Shown here piece by piece: positions 28,104 to 37,548 of a stretch of 64,000 nt of DNA. A program made the position numbers and the translations under genes. Within the stretch, counting starts at the first letter, position 1; each line of letters opens with the position of its first letter. Origin of the DNA: Hufsiella ginkgonis (GTDB lineage: Bacteria > Bacteroidota > Bacteroidia > Sphingobacteriales > Sphingobacteriaceae). The stretch is from assembly GCF_009834915.1 (NCBI RefSeq), contig NZ_WVHS01000003.1, forward strand, positions 248,001-312,000, read 5' to 3'. Below the pieces are notes generated by a model that did no database searches, was not told the origin of the DNA, and saw only the letters and a program-made list of their open reading frames with translations.

Positions 28104-29270
28104 TTAAACTACCGCCAGCCTGGTGCTTCGTACCAGCCCGGCCAGGTCGTCAAAATAGGTTTCAGCAAGTTTATCCCAGTCCAGCAACCGGCTGTCTGCC
28201 AGCCCCTCCCGCGAGAACTGGTCGTGCAGCAGCTGGTTTTCCAGTAACAGGCGGATCTTTTCCACGTAGTCATATTCGTCATACGGCCTGCACTTAAAGC
28301 CGTTGACGCCCTGGCGGATAAAGTCGGAAGAGCCACCGCCGTCCGCGATCACGCAGGGAAGACCGGAGGCCATTGCCTCGGCTATTACGTTCCCGTAGGT
28401 TTCGGACACGGAGGGGAAGAGAAACACCGATGCGCTGGCATAGAGTACCGAAAGTGTTTCGTGACCTGCCATGCCGACAAAAAAGGCTTTTTTCATGCGG
28501 AACTGGCATGCTTTGCGCGCGATGCCGTCGCCGGCGATCAGGATATTTACATCGGGCAGCACGGCCTGCAACAGGTCGTAGATGCGGAACAACGTTTCGA
28601 GATTTTTCTCCCACACCAGCCTGCTGGCGAAAAACACCACCGGGCGGTCGTTGCCCGTGATCCGTTCGATCACCCGCGGGTCTCTTTTAAGGGGGGAGAA
28701 CAGGCCCGTATCGATGCCGCGTTGCCAGCGCTTCATCCGCCATGCGTCGATCCCCATTTCTTCCAGCTCTGTTTGAATGCTTCCCGACGGAACGTAAACC
28801 GTATCGCATTGATTATAGAACCACCGCTGGGTACCTGCGATCATCTTTCTCGCCTTGTGCACCAGGAAAGGGGTGTGGCTCAGGTAATAATCCATGTACG
28901 AAATAAAGTGGGTATGGTAGATGGTGAGCACCGGGAGCTGGTAGAGTTTCGCAAACTTAACAGCAAAACCGCCGAGCAGGGAAGGGGTGGCGATGTGTAT
29001 AACGTCCGGGCGGAATTCGAGCAAGCGGTCTGTCATACTTTTTTTGGCCAGGGCGGGCAAAGCCATCGAATACGTAGTAGCGGGCAGCCTCACCACCGGC
29101 AGCCTGCAGCAGGTGAAACCTGCTAACTGGTCGGGGCCTTTGCCGCAAAAGAACAGGAATTCGAACCTGGCGGGATCTATCCGTCCGATCAACTGGAACA
29201 TGGTGCGGGCTGCCCCATCAAGATCTTGGATTAGGATTTCGGCAAAAAACGCAACCCGTATTTTTTTCAT
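28104..29270 (-). CDS. GT4 glycosyltransferase (first gene of minus-strand glycan operon)
   Basis: 388 residues starting MKKIRVAFFAEILIQDLDGA; an upstream in-frame start at 29312 gives a Cys/His-rich leader that does not look natural. Motifs: THFISYMDYYLSHTP, the donor-domain start VVFFASRLVWEKN, and SETYGNVIAEAMASGLPCV with the E-x7-E pair. It shares the operon with the flippase-like and second GT4 genes, and with them forms a compact glycolipid or exopolysaccharide module. Confidence 0.88.
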   Translation of the reverse strand: MKKIRVAFFAEILIQDLDGAARTMFQLIGRIDPARFEFLFFCGKGPDQLAGFTCCRLPVVRLPATTYSMALPALAKKSMTDRLLEFRPDVIHIATPSLLGGFAVKFAKLYQLPVLTIYHTHFISYMDYYLSHTPFLVHKARKMIAGTQRWFYNQCDTVYVPSGSIQTELEEMGIDAWRMKRWQRGIDTGLFSPLKRDPRVIERITGNDRPVVFFASRLVWEKNLETLFRIYDLLQAVLPDVNILIAGDGIARKACQFRMKKAFFVGMAGHETLSVLYASASVFLFPSVSETYGNVIAEAMASGLPCVIADGGGSSDFIRQGVNGFKCRPYDEYDYVEKIRLLLENQLLHDQFSREGLADSRLLDWDKLAETYFDDLAGLVRSTRLAVV

Positions 29271-29667
29271 CTGCTGCAAGTGTGGGCAGGGGACAATACC
29301 CCGATGGTGCAATATACAGGTCGTGTATTTCCGGAGTATTAGCGGGAAGTAAAGGAATTATGAGGGTATACGATTATGCTAAAACGGTAAAGCCTATAGA
29401 TTGTATATACATATCGAAAAGTGATTTGTAACATAAATGATACAAGTGGGTTTCACCATTTTCACCATGTAAGAGCGCATTCTTTTTATTTATTTTAGGC
29501 CGCGAAAGCAACGGAATGATAAATTCTGCTTATTTTGCTAAAACGAATTAACCAACACACAATAAACAATTACACTTGCAGCTGCCTGGTATCGCCGGGC
29601 CCATGAATTCGGGTTTTATTTGCTAAAACTATATACAGAACAATTAACCACCTAACAAACTGTGCGT
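29271..29667. promoter_or_regulatory. 397-bp divergent intergenic region before SusCD pair 1
   Basis: It contains a palindrome TTGTA-N10-TACAA (29426-29445) whose right half TGATACAAGTGG resembles the operator words before the other SusC-type promoters. A box TATTTTAG (29491-29498, one mismatch to TAnnTTTG) lies 53 bp after it. The remaining 170 bp would be a long AT-rich leader. I found no leader ORF like those of pairs 2 and 3. Confidence 0.4.
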
Positions 29668-32600
29668 ATGAAAATTAATTTATTTAAGATTTCAGGATTA
29701 GCAGTACTCTGTGCGATCCAGTCCCAGGCCTATGCTACGGGCCTTGGGGTGCTGGGGAGTGAATCCGGAACGAACCATTTTAAAATGGCGTTGAAAAGAA
29801 AGCCAATTACCGGTACTGTCCGGGATGAAGCGGGGGCTGCGTTACCCGGGGTGAACGTAAAGGTAAAGGGAACGACCAAAGTGGCCGTTACCGATGCTTC
29901 CGGTAAGTTCACCATCGATGCGAACGAGGGCGACGTGCTCGAGTTCAGTTTTATCGGGTATACACTTAAAACAGCGGCAGTACGGGGCGATGCGGCCATC
30001 AGCCTGTCTATGGAGCCTGCTGCCAGCGAGCTTAACGAGATCAAGGTAGTAGCGGTAGGTTACGGTAACCTCGCGCAAAGAGAAGTTACTTCTGCCGTAG
30101 CAGTGGTAGACAGTGCGCAATTCCGGCAAAGCGGCTCGAGAAACCCGCTTGACCTTTTGATCGGTAAGGTTGCCGGTCTGCAGATCTCCCGTACGGGCGG
30201 TACCAACCCGAACTCGGGCGTCAGCGTTCAGCTGCGTGGCGTAACCTCGCTGTCTGGTACGACTACCCCGCTGTTTATCGTTGACGGTATCCCCGGCGGT
30301 AACCTGGACCTTCTTCAGCAGGACGATATCGAATCGTTCTCCGTGCTGAAAGATGGTTCTGGCGCGGCGATCTACGGAACGCGTGCGAATGCGGGCGTGA
30401 TCATCATCACCACCAAAAAAGGTAAAAGTGGTGACCCCCGTTTCGATTATAACTCGTATGTGAGGACCGAGAAGCTCTATCAGCGGCCGGATTTCATGAC
30501 TGCCGAAGAATTCGTAGATAAGATCAAAAACTTCGGGTATGCAACTCCCGGAGCTGATTTTGGCGGTCGTTTTGACCACTACAAAGATTTCATCGGCGGC
30601 GGCAACGTAAGCCATAACCACAACTTCGCGGTTTCCGGCGGGGCTAGTAAAACCAGCTTCAGGGCGTCGTTAAACTACCGCGATCTCCAGGGTTACCTGC
30701 GCGAAAACGATCGTAAAGAATATGGCCTGCGCTTAAGCCTTACTACCCGCGGCTTCCAGGACCGTCTTTCCGGGCAGTTCAATATCGGTTCCAACTACAA
30801 CAGGGCTAACCTGCTCGGCGGTTCGGGCGGTATCGAGAACGTACTGACTAAGAACCCGACGGAATCGCATTACAATCCCGACGGATCTTTCTTCGTGCCG
30901 GTGATCTCCAGCCCGACCAACGAGCTTGCCCGCCTGAAACAGGAAACCAACAATCGTAACCAGCTGACCAACTCTGCGGATGCGAAGTTCGACCTGAAGC
31001 TCATCGAGGGCATGACGCTGTCGGCATTTGGTGCAGTAGTTCGTAACGCTTACGTGAACAGCGAATACCGCTTGCGTGCCAGCCAGAACTCCGTACAGAA
31101 CACAACCGTTCCAAACGGCGGTTATGCTGCGCGTGGCACAGTGCTCGATCAGAACTTTAACTTCGAGCCTACGCTGAACTATACGAAAGCCGTAGGTGCT
31201 AATCACAGGTTGACCGGTCTGGCTGGTTATTCGTTCCGCTACGAGGTTTCGGAAAACTTTAGCGCCAACAACCGTGGTTATATTAATGACCTGTTCCGCG
31301 ACAACAACATGGGCAGTGTTCCGATCACTACCAACAACACAGGTATCTCCAGCGGTAAATCGGATAATACGCTGGTTGCTTACTTTGGCCGTGTGAATTA
31401 CGCGTGGAACGATAAAGTGTTCCTAACCGCTTCAGTTCGTCGCGAGGGATCTTCACGTTTCGGTGCCAATAATAAATACGCCACCTTCCCTGCGGCATCG
31501 GCTGCCTGGAATATTTCCGACGAAAGCTTTATGAGCAACGTTAAATTCGTCAACAACCTGAAACTTCGCGTAGGTTATGGTGAAACGGGTAACTCGGGCT
31601 TTGAGAACTATGCTTCACTGGTATTGCTAGGAACAGGTAATATTTACCGGTACCCCGACGGATCGTTCAACCAGACTTATGGTCCGACCCGTAACCCGAA
31701 CCCGAACCTGAAATGGGAGCGTAAACAGGAAACCAACATTGGTGCCGACTTTTCTCTCTTTAACAGCAGGCTGAGCGGCTCCCTGGATGTATACAAACGC
31801 TTAACGAAGGATCTGCTCGATACTTATACGTCTCCGCAGCCGCCGTTCATCGTGTCTTCTATTTATACCAACGTAGGAACGATCTCCGCAAAAGGTGTCG
31901 AGCTTGCGCTGAACTTTAAAGCGGTGAATAAAGGCAGTTTCAGGTATGATATCGATTTCACCGGGAACACCACGAAAAACGTCCTTGACTCGTATTCGAA
32001 CGACGAGTACAAACGTGATATGAGGACCTTCGGCGGTATCGGTGGTTTCGGTGCTCTTGGCGATGCGATCCGTACCTACGAAGGCCGGAGAATAGGTGAA
32101 TTCTGGGGCAAGAAATTTGCAGGATTCGACGCCGCAGGCAAATGGCTGTTCTACAACCGTGCCGGGGAAAAGGTTCCGAATGCCTCAATAAACAACTCGG
32201 TATTTCGTGATCAAACCGATCTCCAGGTTATCGGGAACGCCATTCCGAAGTACTACCTGTCAATGGGGCATAACTTCACTTATAAAGGATTCGACCTGCG
32301 TGCATTCTTCCGCAGCCAGCTGGATTACCAGATCCTTAATACCCTTGCCATCTCGTACGGCAACAGGAATGGTGTTTCATCAAATCTCCTCAGAAGTGCA
32401 TTCACCAAGTATCTCGAAATTAAGGATACGTACATGTACTCCGATTATTACGTGGAAGAAGGCAGCTTCCTGAAACTGGACGAAGCAACCCTGGGATATA
32501 CCTTTAAGCTGAAAACTAAGTATGTGCGTAACCTGCGTACTTATGTTACAGGTCAGAACTTATTCCTGATCACCGGGTATACCGGTAACGATCCTGACAT

Positions 32601-32694
32601 CATTTCTACTACTGGCTTAGGCCCTGGTATCGATACACGCAGTCCTTACCCGATCACCCGCCAGTTCCTGTTTGGTGTAAATTTTGGATTCTAA
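29668..32694 (+). CDS. SusC/RagA-family TonB-dependent outer-membrane transporter 1
   Basis: 1008 residues from the ATG at 29668 (a GTG two codons earlier is less likely). Signal peptide about 1-25, a carboxypeptidase-D-like domain (about 46-125, ITGTVRDEAGAALPGVNVKV), then the SusC plug signature VAVGYGN, RNPLDLLIGKVAGLQI, VDGIPGG, SFSVLKDGSGAAIYGTRANA and VIIITTKKG, and a long 22-strand-type barrel ending ITRQFLFGVNFGF. It imports glycan fragments through the outer membrane, powered by TonB, with the SusD lipoprotein encoded 18 bp downstream acting as lid. It lacks the FecR-signalling N-terminal STN domain, so control through an anti-sigma factor is not expected. Confidence 0.95.
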   Translation: MKINLFKISGLAVLCAIQSQAYATGLGVLGSESGTNHFKMALKRKPITGTVRDEAGAALPGVNVKVKGTTKVAVTDASGKFTIDANEGDVLEFSFIGYTLKTAAVRGDAAISLSMEPAASELNEIKVVAVGYGNLAQREVTSAVAVVDSAQFRQSGSRNPLDLLIGKVAGLQISRTGGTNPNSGVSVQLRGVTSLSGTTTPLFIVDGIPGGNLDLLQQDDIESFSVLKDGSGAAIYGTRANAGVIIITTKKGKSGDPRFDYNSYVRTEKLYQRPDFMTAEEFVDKIKNFGYATPGADFGGRFDHYKDFIGGGNVSHNHNFAVSGGASKTSFRASLNYRDLQGYLRENDRKEYGLRLSLTTRGFQDRLSGQFNIGSNYNRANLLGGSGGIENVLTKNPTESHYNPDGSFFVPVISSPTNELARLKQETNNRNQLTNSADAKFDLKLIEGMTLSAFGAVVRNAYVNSEYRLRASQNSVQNTTVPNGGYAARGTVLDQNFNFEPTLNYTKAVGANHRLTGLAGYSFRYEVSENFSANNRGYINDLFRDNNMGSVPITTNNTGISSGKSDNTLVAYFGRVNYAWNDKVFLTASVRREGSSRFGANNKYATFPAASAAWNISDESFMSNVKFVNNLKLRVGYGETGNSGFENYASLVLLGTGNIYRYPDGSFNQTYGPTRNPNPNLKWERKQETNIGADFSLFNSRLSGSLDVYKRLTKDLLDTYTSPQPPFIVSSIYTNVGTISAKGVELALNFKAVNKGSFRYDIDFTGNTTKNVLDSYSNDEYKRDMRTFGGIGGFGALGDAIRTYEGRRIGEFWGKKFAGFDAAGKWLFYNRAGEKVPNASINNSVFRDQTDLQVIGNAIPKYYLSMGHNFTYKGFDLRAFFRSQLDYQILNTLAISYGNRNGVSSNLLRSAFTKYLEIKDTYMYSDYYVEEGSFLKLDEATLGYTFKLKTKYVRNLRTYVTGQNLFLITGYTGNDPDIISTTGLGPGIDTRSPYPITRQFLFGVNFGF

Positions 32695-32712
32695 CATTAT
32701 TAGTCAATAGAC

Positions 32713-34374
32713 ATGAAGCATATTAAAAAAATAATCGCCCTTTCCCTGACCGCAGTTTTTACTGCGATCGGCAGCGGCTGTTCAGACCTGAAAGAGAACA
32801 TTTACAGTCAACTGGTCGCTGATAATTTTTATAACAACAAAACGGAAGTACTCTCCGCAGTTTTGAGACCCTATACGCATGCCAACGCCTGGGTAACTTC
32901 CTCCGGGCAGCATGGATGGTGGCGTACGAGTGAGCTGACGACCGACCAATTGGCGTGGCCTACCAAAGGACGTCACGGCGAAGACGGCGGCCAGTGGAAA
33001 CGCCTGCACTACCACACCTGGACAGTAGACGACGGGATGCTTAACACCGCCTGGACGCTGATGTATTGGGGTATGTCGCTTTGTACCGATGCGATCGAGA
33101 ACCTCGAAAAAAGGCCGGTCACTTCCATGGGTATAACCGAAACTGAAAAAGCCGCTTACGTGGCAGAGTTGAAGTTGCTCCGCGCATTCCACTACATCAA
33201 GCTGATGGATATGTTCGGGAACATTCCAATCGTTACCCAGATCGGTATCCCTGCTAAACCGGAAACCCGTCCGCGTGCGGAGGTCTTTGCATTCATCGAG
33301 AAAGAGATCAAGGATAACCTCGCTGCAGCGCCGAAACATTCGCAGCAGATGGTGGGCCGCATGTCGCAGGCTGGCGGTTATGCCATGCTGGTAGAGCTTT
33401 ACCTGAACGCACAGGTATGGACTGGTACTGCCCGTTGGGATGATTGTATCGCTGCCGCGAATGCGCTGATAAACAACACCGCTGGCGGCCAGAATGGCGC
33501 GATGGCGCTCGACCCGGATATTTTTGCCCAGTTCAATACGACTAACAACAATTCCAAAGAAGGAATTTTTTCAATCGCGTACGAATTCCAGCTGGCAAAC
33601 AGCCAGCCATCGTGGACCGGTGACTTCTTCCACTTCCAGCAGGGTATTATCGAAGGGCACGGCCGTAACGGTAACGACGGTATCGTGGTTGTTCCCGGTA
33701 ACTGGACTAAATACGAGGACGCCGACCTTCGCAAACGCGGATGGTTCCATGAAGGACCGATGGTACGTTTCGATAACGGCCAGCCGGCTCTCGCTTCAGG
33801 TGGTAACGAGTACAGCGGTCAGCAGATTGTTTTTGTAGACAATATTCGTAAGAATAAGGTCGGTTCTACCCTTTCAAACATGAGCGAAGGTGAAGAAAAC
33901 AGCGGTGTTCGTTTCTTTAAGTATAAGTTAGGTAACCAGCTTGCGGGTGTGCGCAATGGAAACCCGGTGGCGGCACTGGCTACATACAATAACACGGACT
34001 GGAACGTATACCGCCTTACTTGGGTATATTTTGCAAAGGCAGAAGCGCTGATGCGTAAAAATAACAATGTGGCTACCGCAGAAGCCGTACAGCTGATTAA
34101 TGATTGCAAAAAACGCGCATTCAGCACGGCCGACTTCGCGACCCGTCAGTATACAGTAGCAAGTTTAACTATGGATGAGCTGCTTGAAGAGCGTGGCCGC
34201 GAATTCATCTTCGAAGGTTTTAGAAGAAGCGACCTGATCCGTTTCGGTAAGTTCCACACGGCTTCCTGGTGGGATCATACGCCAACTAATAAGGCAGATC
34301 TTCAGTTATTCCCGGTACCGCAAGTACAGCGTACACTGAACGAGAACCTGAAACAAAATCCTGGATACCTATAG
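32713..34374 (+). CDS. SusD/RagB-family substrate-binding lipoprotein 1
   Basis: 553 residues. The lipobox is IGSGC (Cys near residue 23), followed by SDLKENIYSQ. TPR-like helices carry AELKLLRAFHYIKLMDMFGN, and the C-terminal block LLEERGREFIFEGFRRSDLIR is diagnostic for SusD. It is the surface lid of the SusC pore encoded just upstream and captures the oligosaccharide. A terminator follows at 34402. Confidence 0.95.
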   Translation: MKHIKKIIALSLTAVFTAIGSGCSDLKENIYSQLVADNFYNNKTEVLSAVLRPYTHANAWVTSSGQHGWWRTSELTTDQLAWPTKGRHGEDGGQWKRLHYHTWTVDDGMLNTAWTLMYWGMSLCTDAIENLEKRPVTSMGITETEKAAYVAELKLLRAFHYIKLMDMFGNIPIVTQIGIPAKPETRPRAEVFAFIEKEIKDNLAAAPKHSQQMVGRMSQAGGYAMLVELYLNAQVWTGTARWDDCIAAANALINNTAGGQNGAMALDPDIFAQFNTTNNNSKEGIFSIAYEFQLANSQPSWTGDFFHFQQGIIEGHGRNGNDGIVVVPGNWTKYEDADLRKRGWFHEGPMVRFDNGQPALASGGNEYSGQQIVFVDNIRKNKVGSTLSNMSEGEENSGVRFFKYKLGNQLAGVRNGNPVAALATYNNTDWNVYRLTWVYFAKAEALMRKNNNVATAEAVQLINDCKKRAFSTADFATRQYTVASLTMDELLEERGREFIFEGFRRSDLIRFGKFHTASWWDHTPTNKADLQLFPVPQVQRTLNENLKQNPGYL

Positions 34375-34401
34375 GTTGATAGGTTGTTGATTTGGTAATG
34401 G

Positions 34402-34432
34402 AAAGGCCGTCCCCAAAAGGGCGGTCTTTTTT
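34402..34432 (+). terminator. Terminator after SusD 1
   Basis: AAAGGCCG and CGGTCTTT pair, extended by CCC/GGG with a one-base bulge, loop CAAAA, followed by a T-run. Confidence 0.65.
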
Positions 34433-34547
34433 GTTTGTGACCCTCTCTTGCCGGTGCCCGGGATCAGCCCGAAAACCCTGGCTCACCATGTGAAGCACGA
34501 ACAACCCCCGAGAGCACCTGTTTGAAGTTAAATCGGCCAGAACCGAT

Positions 34548-34604
34548 CTGCCAAAATAAAAAGAGACCGTCCGCGAAAAGGACGGTCTCTTTTTATTTTG
34601 GCAG
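34548..34604. terminator. Perfect 25-bp-arm bidirectional terminator
   Basis: The arms 34548-34572 and 34580-34604 are exact reverse complements (core GAGACCGTCC / GGACGGTCTC with A- and T-tracts) around the 7-nt loop GCGAAAA. It lies 17 bp before the stop codon of the convergent dehydrogenase gene and serves both sides. Confidence 0.85.
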
Positions 34605-34620
34605 GTTTAACAGCTACGGT

Positions 34621-37371
34621 TTATTTTTTCTCATCATTAAACTTTACGCTGATCAGGGAGAACAACGGATCTGACGCTTTTGCCGCAGCATTTTTGAACA
34701 CAAAATAAAGGTCATGTTTACCTGTAGTGTCTTTCACGTCAGCTTTTAGCGGCGGCGCGTTAATGGCGCGCGGCTCGTCTTCTACCGAAGGAACTTCCGC
34801 CTGCCCGATTAATGCACCATCGGGCGAATCGAGCCGGATCTCCACCTTGCCGCCGGGGTTCTTTTCGCGTACGCTGGTGCTGATGCGCAGCTCTACCTGC
34901 TTAATGCCGGTGAGGTCGAGCTTTTTGTAACCGATATAGCCGTTTGTATTCGGGATCACGTTCACGATACCGTCCTGGCCATTTACCTTCACGATGGCCC
35001 CTTTCATGATCTCGGCGGCGCCGCCGCTCACCAGCGGGTTACGCAGCACGATAGTAGATTCGGAAGTTTGTTTCGGGATGGTTTTATTGCCGTGATCAGT
35101 ATATGCGGCGCGGATCACGAAAGTGCCGTTACCCGGGTCGCCTTCAGGCGTTTTGGTTACATAAGTACCTTTCACCGGGAGGGTATTGATCGTTTTATCG
35201 GTAATGCTAAGAATGTATTTTACGATGGTATGTGCATCTGCGTCGGAGATAGACGGATGTGCAGGCATACTGATCAGGTTCTGCCATACTCCCATGCCGC
35301 CTGCGCGTACCTTGCTTACCAGGTGGGCCGGCGCTTTATCGTCGCCTTTATATTTTTTGGCGATATCGGTAAACGAAGGCCCGATATTCTTGGCATCGTC
35401 AAGGTGGCAGTTCTTACAATCCGATTTCGCCATCAGGGCGCGTGCCACGGCAAAACGGGTGTTGGCGTCTACGCTGCGCTGGCCCTGGATGATCTCGGCA
35501 TAGTCAAACCCTTCGGAGGCGTAATCCATGCTGATGGCCACCTGGTCGGCGCTTATCGTGCCGGCCGCCAGGCTTCCGTCTTCCTGGTCGTTAACCAAAA
35601 CGGAGTACCCCAGGGGCTTGTTGTTAAAGAAAAAGGTAGCGTTACCGTTCAGCTCGATGTTTACCGACGGGGCGGCGTTACCGGCAATGATGGCCAGCGA
35701 TTTCGTGTTCGAAGCACCTTTGGGATCGGTAACCGTCAGGCTGGCGGTGTACACCCCGGGTTTGGTAAGCGTAATAGCCGGGTTGGCCGTAGTAAACAGT
35801 AACGGAACACCGCCCGGGGTATTCACTTTCCAGCGATATTTAAGCAGGTCGCCGTCGGCATCTTTTGTGCCTGCAGAAGAGAGGGCAACTTTTAAAGGTA
35901 CGGTACCGCCGCTTTTATCCGCCGAAACGGCGATGGCAGGTTTGCGGTTACCGGCGTTGTATTCGATGCGTACCAGTTTCGCGCTTGCGCTGGCGCCAAA
36001 CCATACGCTGCCGTATTCCAGTACGTAAAGGTCGCCGCTGGGGCCGAACTTCATGTCGATCGGCTCTACGGGGCGGTAGGAAGGGAGGAAGCGCTCCATC
36101 GACAGGTAGTCGCCATTCGGTTTCATGGCAATGGACATGATCCAGCCGCGTGCAAGATCGGTAGCGATCCATTTGCCTTCGTAGTAGGCCGGCCACGGGC
36201 GTTTTGCCAGCGGGAAATCGGCGCGGTGATAGATAGGACCGCCGGTAGCGCTGCGGCTTCCGCTTCCTACCAGCGGAAATTCTTCTGAAGCGGCATACGG
36301 GTAATAAATAAACGGGGGAGCCACCGGGGGAAGCTCCTTTAGCCCGGTGTTGTTTACCGAGGTATTGGTTGGCTTTTTGGGATCTTTTTTATCGAGCAGC
36401 TCGCCGCCTACATAATCGAAGATCGGGAACGCCGCATTGGGCCCCACAAAATAAGGCCAGCCGAAGAAACCCGGTTTACGTGCCTGGTTCAGCTCGTCGT
36501 AGCCACGCGGACCTATCTCGGTATCTTCGTTGGCATCAGAACCGATATCGCCCCAATAGAGAAAACCGGTTTTACTGTCGATAGATGGCCGCCAGGGATT
36601 ACGGTGCCCCATGGTGTAGATCTCCGGGCGGGTGTTCTTTGTACCCGGGGGGAACAGGTTTCCTGCGGGGATCAGGTACGTGCCGTCGGCCTTCGGTTTA
36701 ATCCGGAGGATCTTTCCCAGCAGGCTGTTGGTGTTGGCGGTACCGCGCTGGTCGTCCCAGTTTACACGGTTGGGGCGTTCGTCTGTCGACGAAGACAGGG
36801 ACGTCCCCGTATTGTTGCCTACCGTTAAATAGAGATTGCCTTTGGCGTCCCACGTCATGCCGCCTCCGGTATGGCAGCAGGTTTCGCGCTGCGTAGCAAA
36901 TTGCAGCACGATTTTCTCCGAGCCGGGTACCAGCCGTTCGTCGGCAAACACCCAGCGCGTGAGCTGGAACCTGCTTTCGGTAGGGTGCGAGTAAAAGGTG
37001 TACACCCAATGGTTCACGGCGAAGTTAGGATCTACGGTGAGCCCGAGCAGGCCTTCTTCCGCTTCGCTTACTACGCCTTTGGCGCTGGTGTATTTCATAT
37101 TCACGGGGATCTGCGCAATCGTCGAAGTCATCTTAGTGATTGGGTCATAGAGCTTTACGGCGCCTTTGCGTTCGCTGATGAGTACGCGCCCGTCCTTTAG
37201 TACTTCAAAGGTGTTGGGTTCGTCGAGGTCGCCGGGCTGGGTAAGCGCCACGGCGGTGAAACGGCTTTCGTCCGGTTTCTTCGGGACGTCGGCAACGAAG
37301 GAGTAGAAAATTCCCCCGGTCACCAGTAGGCTAAGGCCAGCAACCCGGGCAATTGATCGATTACTATGCAT
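34621..37371 (-). CDS. Secreted PQQ-type sugar dehydrogenase fused to PKD, cytochrome c and carbohydrate-binding domains
   Basis: 916 residues. An N-terminal signal or membrane anchor (10-30) leads into a soluble-glucose-dehydrogenase-like six-blade propeller (about 38-475) with LDEPNTFEVLKDGRVLISER, EEGLLGLTVDPNF and TMGHRNPWRP (catalytic-site His region). A PKD domain follows (about 485-570, DADGDLLKYRWKV), then one cytochrome c domain with CKNCH (about 650) and GPSFTDIAKKY, and a CBM6-like C-terminus (about 765-916). The sugar would be oxidised at the propeller and electrons passed to the fused heme. It is divergent from the Gfo/Idh/MocA gene at 37549 and convergent with SusCD pair 1. Cofactor identity is inferred from the family. 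Confidence 0.88.
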   Translation of the reverse strand: MHSNRSIARVAGLSLLVTGGIFYSFVADVPKKPDESRFTAVALTQPGDLDEPNTFEVLKDGRVLISERKGAVKLYDPITKMTSTIAQIPVNMKYTSAKGVVSEAEEGLLGLTVDPNFAVNHWVYTFYSHPTESRFQLTRWVFADERLVPGSEKIVLQFATQRETCCHTGGGMTWDAKGNLYLTVGNNTGTSLSSSTDERPNRVNWDDQRGTANTNSLLGKILRIKPKADGTYLIPAGNLFPPGTKNTRPEIYTMGHRNPWRPSIDSKTGFLYWGDIGSDANEDTEIGPRGYDELNQARKPGFFGWPYFVGPNAAFPIFDYVGGELLDKKDPKKPTNTSVNNTGLKELPPVAPPFIYYPYAASEEFPLVGSGSRSATGGPIYHRADFPLAKRPWPAYYEGKWIATDLARGWIMSIAMKPNGDYLSMERFLPSYRPVEPIDMKFGPSGDLYVLEYGSVWFGASASAKLVRIEYNAGNRKPAIAVSADKSGGTVPLKVALSSAGTKDADGDLLKYRWKVNTPGGVPLLFTTANPAITLTKPGVYTASLTVTDPKGASNTKSLAIIAGNAAPSVNIELNGNATFFFNNKPLGYSVLVNDQEDGSLAAGTISADQVAISMDYASEGFDYAEIIQGQRSVDANTRFAVARALMAKSDCKNCHLDDAKNIGPSFTDIAKKYKGDDKAPAHLVSKVRAGGMGVWQNLISMPAHPSISDADAHTIVKYILSITDKTINTLPVKGTYVTKTPEGDPGNGTFVIRAAYTDHGNKTIPKQTSESTIVLRNPLVSGGAAEIMKGAIVKVNGQDGIVNVIPNTNGYIGYKKLDLTGIKQVELRISTSVREKNPGGKVEIRLDSPDGALIGQAEVPSVEDEPRAINAPPLKADVKDTTGKHDLYFVFKNAAAKASDPLFSLISVKFNDEKK

Positions 37372-37448
37372 ATGTTTATCAAATATTTATTACACAAAAA
37401 TTTTACCTAGTCTCTTTTAATTATTGGAAAAAATCCATTTAAACTTTC

Positions 37449-37456
37449 TAATTTAG
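37449..37456 (+). promoter_or_regulatory. Possible -7 box of the Gfo/Idh/MocA gene (TAATTTAG)
   Basis: One mismatch to TAnnTTTG, 92 nt before the ATG. It sits in CTTTCTAATTTAGTC, which resembles the CTTTCTAATGTTGTC block upstream of two other genes here; that may be chance. Confidence 0.25.
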
Positions 37457-37548
37457 TCGTAGCTAAAACGATTGAGGCAAATATATAATAACCAAACGTA
37501 AATCAGCCCGGCACTAGCGGGCACCACACTTGATTAACTAAAATAATA

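Noticed and set aside
29600-29667. Leader ORF before SusC 1 (MNSGFIC)
   Set aside because: Only seven codons and unlike the MKEKxxFFF leaders; probably chance.
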